NCBI GenBank assembly: GCA_014729595.1
Contig: WJJU01000095.1
Span: 1 to 10,169 of the forward strand
Direction: 5' to 3'
Length of the DNA stretch: 10,169 bases
From: Chitinivibrionales bacterium
Lineage (GTDB): Bacteria; Fibrobacterota; Chitinivibrionia; Chitinivibrionales; WJMI01
The position numbers and the translations under genes were made by a program. Shown here piece after piece: positions 6,688 to 10,169 of this stretch; position 1 is the stretch's first letter, and the number at the start of each line of letters is the position of its first letter. The notes under the pieces were generated by a model. That model had not been told where the DNA came from and searched no databases. It saw nothing but the letters and a program-made list of their open reading frames with translations.

Positions 6688-7335
6688 GTGCGTAAATCAA
6701 GTGCGACGAAAAGCATTACAGTGGCTTTGTTGTTAATCGGCGCCGCGACAATAGCGTATTCGGACGTCAAAATCGGATTCAATGCCGGCTTATCCTGGCC
6801 GCTCGATGAAGGAACTGAGGAACTCAACATGGGCTTTCGGGTAGGGATCGACGGCTACGTCACTATTCTACCCCCTTTACTCGCCGGCTTCAGTGTCGGC
6901 TACAGCCGTTGGGGGATCGATGAAGACGAGCTTATCGACGAAATTGAAGGTATCTTGGAAGGCGATGTTGACGGGGCGGTTCACATGGTTGAGCTGATGC
7001 CCAACGTCAGGCTTACAATCCCTCGCTTGATATCTCCCTTCGATGTTTTCGGTCAGTTTGGGATCGGTGTCTATATCCGTACCGAAAGGGTTGAATTGGA
7101 AGGCGAAAGTCCCCTGGGTCAATTGGTCAGCGACAGACCGCTGGATGATACCGACGGCCGGTTGGGCCTTCAGGCGGGTCCGGGAATCGCTTACAACTTT
7201 CTAAATATTTTCAGTGCCGAAGTTTCCGGCCTGTATAATCTTCTTTTTGAAGAAGGTCCCCGCTCGCAATACATTACGCTACAAGCGGGCCTGAGCGTCT
7301 TGATCCCTCGAAAAGAGGCAGAAGAAGAACAATAA
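6688..7335 (+). CDS. Outer-membrane beta-barrel protein (OmpA/PF13505-like)
   Basis: 215 residues from the GTG. Residues 1-25 are a clear signal peptide (RKSSATK, hydrophobic 11-22, AYS then DVKIG). The mature part alternates amphipathic strands with turns: VKIGFNAGLSWPL, MGFRVGIDGYVTI, LLAGFSVGYSRW, PFDVFGQFGIGVYI, GLQAGPGIAYNF, FSAEVSGLYNLLF, YITLQAGLSVLI. This suggests about eight strands, as in small OmpA-like barrels. A long acidic segment, DEDELIDEIEGILEGDVDG (78-96), and another near 134-157 would be extracellular loops. The protein does not end on an aromatic residue: after the last strand there is a short charged tail, RKEAEEEQ. Its job is unknown; similar small barrels serve in envelope integrity or adhesion. 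It has its own leader and appears to be a single-gene unit, facing a convergent HNH gene. Confidence 0.8.
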   Translation: MRKSSATKSITVALLLIGAATIAYSDVKIGFNAGLSWPLDEGTEELNMGFRVGIDGYVTILPPLLAGFSVGYSRWGIDEDELIDEIEGILEGDVDGAVHMVELMPNVRLTIPRLISPFDVFGQFGIGVYIRTERVELEGESPLGQLVSDRPLDDTDGRLGLQAGPGIAYNFLNIFSAEVSGLYNLLFEEGPRSQYITLQAGLSVLIPRKEAEEEQ

Positions 7336-7429
7336 CCTGTACTCCGTCGCAAGGGGACTTGCCGCTATTGGGTGACTTAGCGTATTGCGTGCAAGGCATT
7401 CGTTCACCTCTACCCGTGCCTTTCGGTTT

Positions 7430-7457
7430 CGTGCCCGTTAAGCGCCAACGAGGCACG
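7430..7457. other. 10-bp hairpin between convergent genes
   Basis: CGTGCCCGTT (7430-7439) pairs with AACG-A-GGCACG (7447-7457), with one bulged A and a 7-nt loop. A second CGTGCC at 7415-7420 could compete for GGCACG, and an outer CGTTC/GAACG (7401-7405 with 7461-7465) could extend the alternative fold. It lies 95 nt after the barrel stop and 48 nt after the HNH stop, where a two-way terminator would be useful, but neither side has a T-run. The rest of 7336-7504 shows only a 5-bp hairpin, GCAAG/CTTGC, at 7349-7362. Confidence 0.5.
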
Positions 7458-7504
7458 TATGAACGGAGACGGCTTGCGAGCTTCTCTTGCCGCCGGCTAC
7501 ACCC

Positions 7505-7816
7505 CTACCTTCGACGCCTCTTTTTACGTTTCATGCACACACCGAAGTAATGCTGCTTTCGAATCCATTCGATCCAGCGCTTGACACGGGAATCAGCATG
7601 AATCATTTCTAAGGTGTTGTAAGTTTGTTGAAGCTGCCGTAGTGAAAAAAGCTTGTGAAGCTGATCTCCGCAATCGATGCAGACCTGGATGGTTTCTTTT
7701 CCCTTTTTGCAGCGTGGGACAAGATGGTGCCGTTCAAAGCAGTCCATGGTATCAGCCTGCCGGCCGCATACGGCGCATGATTGCGGCGCGGATGAAAATA
7801 CGGTAGCGGACATCAT
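7505..7816 (-). CDS. Small HNH-nuclease-like protein
   Basis: 103 residues. Zinc-finger-like CxxC pairs at Cys14/Cys17 and Cys46/Cys49 bracket an ERHHLVPR motif (28-35, His30-His31), followed by CIDCGDQLHKLFS (46-58) with His54. This is the ordinary layout of compact HNH proteins (HHLxPR, CxxCHxxxH) with a beta-beta-alpha metal fold. The following YNTLEMI and VKRWIEWIRKQ are also characteristic of this small stand-alone HNH family. It ends in a very basic tail, KRKKRRRR, probably for nucleic-acid contact. In the family the histidines coordinate a catalytic metal, but for these stand-alone members neither substrate nor activity is established. ATG 7816 and ATG 7813 are adjacent and either may be used; a weak AGAGA precedes them. 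It has no visible methylase or toxin-immunity partner, so a restriction or toxin role is not supported. It is divergent from the EEP-family gene. Confidence 0.85.
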   Translation of the reverse strand: MMSATVFSSAPQSCAVCGRQADTMDCFERHHLVPRCKKGKETIQVCIDCGDQLHKLFSLRQLQQTYNTLEMIHADSRVKRWIEWIRKQHYFGVCMKRKKRRRR

Positions 7817-7854
7817 TTCTCTGTATGGGCTAAAAGATAAAGCTTAGTGGAAGA

Positions 7855-7866
7855 GTACGAATGTAC
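7855..7866. promoter_or_regulatory. Inverted repeat GTAC-N4-GTAC in a divergent spacer
   Basis: GTACGAATGTAC is a 12-bp dyad 39 nt before the HNH start and ~100 nt before the EEP start. Its position between two divergent genes would suit an operator shared by both. No convincing -35/-10 pair was found on either strand of the 7817-7965 spacer. Confidence 0.3.
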
Positions 7867-7953
7867 ACGGTAAAACGTGAATGCGTCTTTGGCGGAGTGT
7901 TTCGACAGATACCGTGACGAACGCGGCGCGAATTCCCTTCTCCAAAACAAAAA

Positions 7954-7960
7954 AAGGTGG
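7954..7960 (+). promoter_or_regulatory. Ribosome binding site deciding the EEP-protein start
   Basis: AAGGTGG with a 5-nt spacer to the ATG at 7966. The in-frame GTG at 7957 lies inside this element and is therefore unlikely to be the start. Confidence 0.75.
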
Positions 7961-7965
7961 ATCGC

Positions 7966-8943
7966 ATGGCTTCACTGAAAATCGGCTCCTTCAATCTCTA
8001 CAACCTCGTGTTGCCCGGCCATACGTATTATGGCACCCGGGTCTATTCGGAAAATACCTATAGAAAAAAGATCGAGTGGATCAGGACCCAGACGCAAAAA
8101 ATGGACGCTCAGATCATTGGGTTTCAAGAGATATTTCACCGGGAGGCCCTGGTGGCGGCGCTTGATGATACCGCTTTTGCCGGCGAGAACGTGCATGTAT
8201 TGAACGAAACCGGCGATTCTCCGGTCGTTGGTCTGGCCACGACCCACCCCTTGGTTGGCGAAGCGGAATCGATAACCGATATTCCCGACGGGATTCTTTC
8301 CGCAATCGGCGGGCTTACCGATGAATTCTCACGGTTTTCCAGACCGATCCTTCGGGCGACTATCGAGCTAACCGAAGATCTAAATCTTACCGTCTTCGTC
8401 TGTCACCTCAAATCAAAACGGGCCATGATCCTTGAAGGTGAAGATGAGACGGATTTCAGGATCAGGGCAATAGGCGAAACCCGATCTCTTCTGCGCAGAG
8501 GAGTGGAGGCGACCGGATTGCGCGCACTGATTTTGCGCGAAATCTCGGAAAACCGTAATCCCGTTATAGTCATTGGTGACCTCAATGACTCCACCCGTTC
8601 CGTGACATCCAACGTGATCGCCGGGCCAATGCCTTGGAAATTCGACCCGTTTGAAGAAAAAAAACGTCATTGGGACCGAGCGCTGTATAGCTCGTTCGAT
8701 ATCATATCCCAAAAATCATTCAAAACGGATTGGGCAACTTACATATATAACGGACACTATGAGGCACTCGATCATATATATGTATCCGAAGAGTTCTATT
8801 TCAGGAATCGCGACCGCGTAGGGAACGTGGATTTCGTACAGGTGTTCAATGATCATCTTAAGGACGATACGCTGTGCCGAGACAGGCTCCCCGTGTGGCA
8901 GTCCGATCATGCTCAGGTGGTTGTAACACTCAACCTTACTTAG
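7966..8943 (+). CDS. Endonuclease/exonuclease/phosphatase (EEP) family protein
   Basis: 325 residues with no signal peptide, so probably cytoplasmic. The DNase I/exonuclease III fold is recognised from LKIGSFNLYNL (4-14, Asn10), IIGFQEIF (50-57, metal ligand Glu55), FVCHLKSK (144-151, His147), VIVIGDLND (200-208, Asp205 and Asn207), ALDHIYVS (267-274, Asp269-His270) and WQSDHAQVVV (311-320, Asp314-His315). All expected catalytic positions are present, so it should be an active Mg-dependent phosphodiesterase or phosphatase. The superfamily spans nucleases, sphingomyelinases and inositol phosphatases, and the substrate cannot be chosen from sequence. It is larger than ExoIII/APE1 (~270 residues), with extra helical segments at ~105-125 and ~155-195. 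It is divergent from the HNH gene, with 149 nt between them, and no other gene follows within 460 nt, so it seems monocistronic. Confidence 0.9.
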   Translation: MASLKIGSFNLYNLVLPGHTYYGTRVYSENTYRKKIEWIRTQTQKMDAQIIGFQEIFHREALVAALDDTAFAGENVHVLNETGDSPVVGLATTHPLVGEAESITDIPDGILSAIGGLTDEFSRFSRPILRATIELTEDLNLTVFVCHLKSKRAMILEGEDETDFRIRAIGETRSLLRRGVEATGLRALILREISENRNPVIVIGDLNDSTRSVTSNVIAGPMPWKFDPFEEKKRHWDRALYSSFDIISQKSFKTDWATYIYNGHYEALDHIYVSEEFYFRNRDRVGNVDFVQVFNDHLKDDTLCRDRLPVWQSDHAQVVVTLNLT

Positions 8944-9207
8944 TGCCAATCCGGAAATCCGCTTTGGTGCGCCAAGCCTGACGCGAGGTGTGAACCCAGG
9001 CGGTATCCGCGGGTGGCCGCCGCGCGAATGGGGGTTTCGGCCGCAGCGCTACTTAGCCGATAACCACCGGACTCCCCGCCAAACCTCTTGGCTGCGATGT
9101 GCTGCTCCCCCGCTACTCTTTGATTCTCATTTTGCGAATCGGACCGGAGCGATAGGCGAAAAACAGCCAGACGAACAGATTCTGCGCTGATTCGGCGCGA
9201 TTTTAGC

Positions 9208-9213
9208 TATAAT
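9208..9213 (+). promoter_or_regulatory. Consensus -10 hexamer upstream of the kinase gene
   Basis: A perfect TATAAT within GCTATAATG, but no good -35 lies 16-18 nt upstream. If used, the kinase mRNA would carry a leader of ~185 nt. Confidence 0.25.
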
Positions 9214-9370
9214 GTGTTTCATTTCGCCATTTTCAGAAGACCCACTTTCCGCCAATTGGGGCGGCTAAAGCAAGAAAACATACCGACCGAGTCAATTGTT
9301 TGCCCGACGTTTGTGGTGTGATGCTGAGCAAAAAAAACAGAATAGTCCACCATTTTATGCCTTCAGTGTA

Positions 9371-9387
9371 TATATTAGTAATACAAT
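9371..9387 (+). promoter_or_regulatory. AT-rich proximal promoter candidate of the kinase gene
   Basis: TATATT (9371-9376) and TACAAT (9382-9387) are two -10-like hexamers in a strongly AT-rich stretch ending ~20 nt before the ATG. No matching -35 is evident. A start here would leave a very short leader. Confidence 0.25.
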
Positions 9388-9405
9388 ATTTATATGGGAT
9401 ATGGA

Positions 9406-10169
9406 ATGAATCAAGGCGGAAAGCCTGCTAAATCATTGATAGGAAATGGGAAACAGTCCGCTTCACCTCACCGGGGAGCGGGACGAAAGGCGTTTGTGCT
9501 TTCTTCGCAAACTCAACTCGCAATGCTTCCGGACGGAACGGAGCCGGTACCGATGGGCTCCGGCGTGGTACAATCGATTTTGGGGGAAGGCGGTGTCGCC
9601 ATCGTTTATGACGTATGGAATGAGCAGCTCGGGGTGCGAAGAGCGGTTAAAGTGCTTAAGCCTTCTCATACCCCCGACGCGCTCGATCGATTTCATACGG
9701 AAATGAAAATCATGGCGCAATTGCGCCATCCGAATATCGTCGAAATCCATGCCGTCGGCAAGTGGAATAATCTACCGTATATCGAGATGGACCGAATCGA
9801 CGGGTTCAAACTCGAGGATGTCATTCGGGAGCGTGGAGCCCTTCCGCTTCAGGCATGCACGGCCGTAGGTGTGATAATTGCCCGCGCCCTCGATTATACG
9901 CACAACAGCACATTGGCGGTCGGCGATAAGACTTACAAAGGCATTCTGCACCGCGATTTAAAGCCGGCGAACATTCTCATTGCCAAAAACGGAGAGGTAA
10001 AACTTACTGATTTCGGCATTGCGCGACCGGCGGAAATCTCCCTTCATACAATGGAGGGTATTCTTGTTGGATCGCTTCAGTATATCGCTCCGGAACAACT
10101 CGACGGGCGTCAGTATGATGCGCGGGCCGATGTATACTCGTTTGGCTGCGTACTCTACGAAATGATCAC
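9406..10169 (+). CDS. Eukaryote-like Ser/Thr protein kinase (N-terminal part, cut by window edge)
   Basis: 254 codons are visible and the frame is open at the right edge. A ~50-residue basic/polar N-terminal extension precedes a Hanks-type kinase domain: glycine-rich loop LGEGGVAIVYDV (59-70), AVKVLK with Lys82, alpha-C Glu99, LRHPNIVEIH (106-115), catalytic loop ILHRDLKPANILI (180-192; Asp184, Lys186, Asn189), DFG at 202-204, GSLQYIAPEQ (222-231) and ADVYSFGCVLYEMI (241-254). All catalytic residues are present, and it is an RD kinase, so activation-loop phosphorylation (Thr215, Ser223) is plausible. A short insert, AVGDKTYKG (171-179), lies between the alpha-E helix and HRD. Downstream regions (juxtamembrane segment, membrane helix, sensor repeats) would be beyond the window. 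The ATG at 9406 has GGGA 6 nt upstream; the in-frame ATG at 9394 has no Shine-Dalgarno sequence. Substrates are unknown. Confidence 0.93.
   Translation, partial: MNQGGKPAKSLIGNGKQSASPHRGAGRKAFVLSSQTQLAMLPDGTEPVPMGSGVVQSILGEGGVAIVYDVWNEQLGVRRAVKVLKPSHTPDALDRFHTEMKIMAQLRHPNIVEIHAVGKWNNLPYIEMDRIDGFKLEDVIRERGALPLQACTAVGVIIARALDYTHNSTLAVGDKTYKGILHRDLKPANILIAKNGEVKLTDFGIARPAEISLHTMEGILVGSLQYIAPEQLDGRQYDARADVYSFGCVLYEMI

Larger units (their letters stand above)
8944..9405 (+). other. Long non-coding spacer before the protein-kinase gene
   Basis: About 460 nt without a gene I can support. The first ~240 nt are GC-rich, with only small hairpins (TTGG/CCAA near 8963-8975; GATTC/GAATC at 9122-9140). 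The part from ~9200 is AT-richer and contains CCGCC/GGCGG (9250-9265) and an A8 run near 9330-9337. No clear rho-independent terminator for the EEP gene was found. An open frame at 8990-9190 has no protein-like composition. Confidence 0.5.

Noticed and set aside
7505..7816. Homing or restriction endonuclease gene
   Set aside because: No intron, intein or methyltransferase is nearby and the protein lacks a specificity domain; only the HNH-like family call is supported.
8990..9190. 66-codon open frame in the spacer before the kinase
   Set aside because: Rich in Pro, Arg and Trp, without a ribosome binding site or family resemblance; it looks like chance reading of GC-rich non-coding DNA.
9250..9265. 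CCGCC/GGCGG hairpin as terminator of the EEP gene
   Set aside because: It lies ~300 nt after the stop and has no T-run on either strand.
9463..9750. Minus-strand open frame of 95 codons and a 9446-9706 plus-strand frame
   Set aside because: Both overlap the kinase N-lobe in other frames; only the frame from 9406 gives kinase motifs.

Overview
The window comes from a Gram-negative (diderm) bacterium. It encodes a TonB-dependent outer-membrane receptor ending in an aromatic residue, a small outer-membrane beta-barrel protein, a YfiR-type periplasmic protein and a eukaryote-like Ser/Thr kinase. The kinase style (N-terminal extension and a short insert just before HRD) together with the receptor/YfiR/histidine-kinase trio would suit Fibrobacterota/Chitinivibrionia or a related environmental lineage. 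That placement is a weak impression, not a demonstration. No tRNA, rRNA, CRISPR array, insertion sequence or phage gene is visible.

Left half (1-4740, minus strand): one tight operon, read from high to low coordinates. It starts with a GC-rich leader that can fold (4650-4736). Then come a 728-residue TonB-dependent receptor, a YfiR/DUF4154 periplasmic protein 9 nt downstream, and a CHASE8-HAMP-PAS-HisKA-HATPase histidine kinase whose ATG overlaps the YfiR stop (ATGA). The kinase runs off the window edge exactly where a receiver domain would be expected to begin. The trio resembles the periplasmic half of the Pseudomonas YfiBNR system: YfiR is paired with a CHASE8 sensor, but the output is a histidine kinase rather than a diguanylate cyclase, and the outer-membrane partner is a TonB-dependent receptor rather than the OmpA-like YfiB. 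This is the most interesting system in the window. The receptor also carries six perfectly phased DT-x4 hexapeptide repeats in a predicted loop.

Middle (4741-7335, plus strand): a divergent promoter region, then a UbiE/COQ5-family methyltransferase and a glycerophosphodiester phosphodiesterase 37 nt apart. A 262-nt spacer with a tandem direct repeat and a hairpin follows, then a GTG-started outer-membrane beta-barrel protein with a strong Shine-Dalgarno sequence.

Right part (7336-10169): a convergent spacer with a 10-bp hairpin, a small HNH-nuclease-like gene on the minus strand, and a divergently transcribed endonuclease/exonuclease/phosphatase-family protein. A ~460-nt non-coding stretch that turns AT-rich leads into a Ser/Thr protein kinase cut by the right edge. 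Apart from the left operon and the methyltransferase/phosphodiesterase pair, these genes look like independent units.
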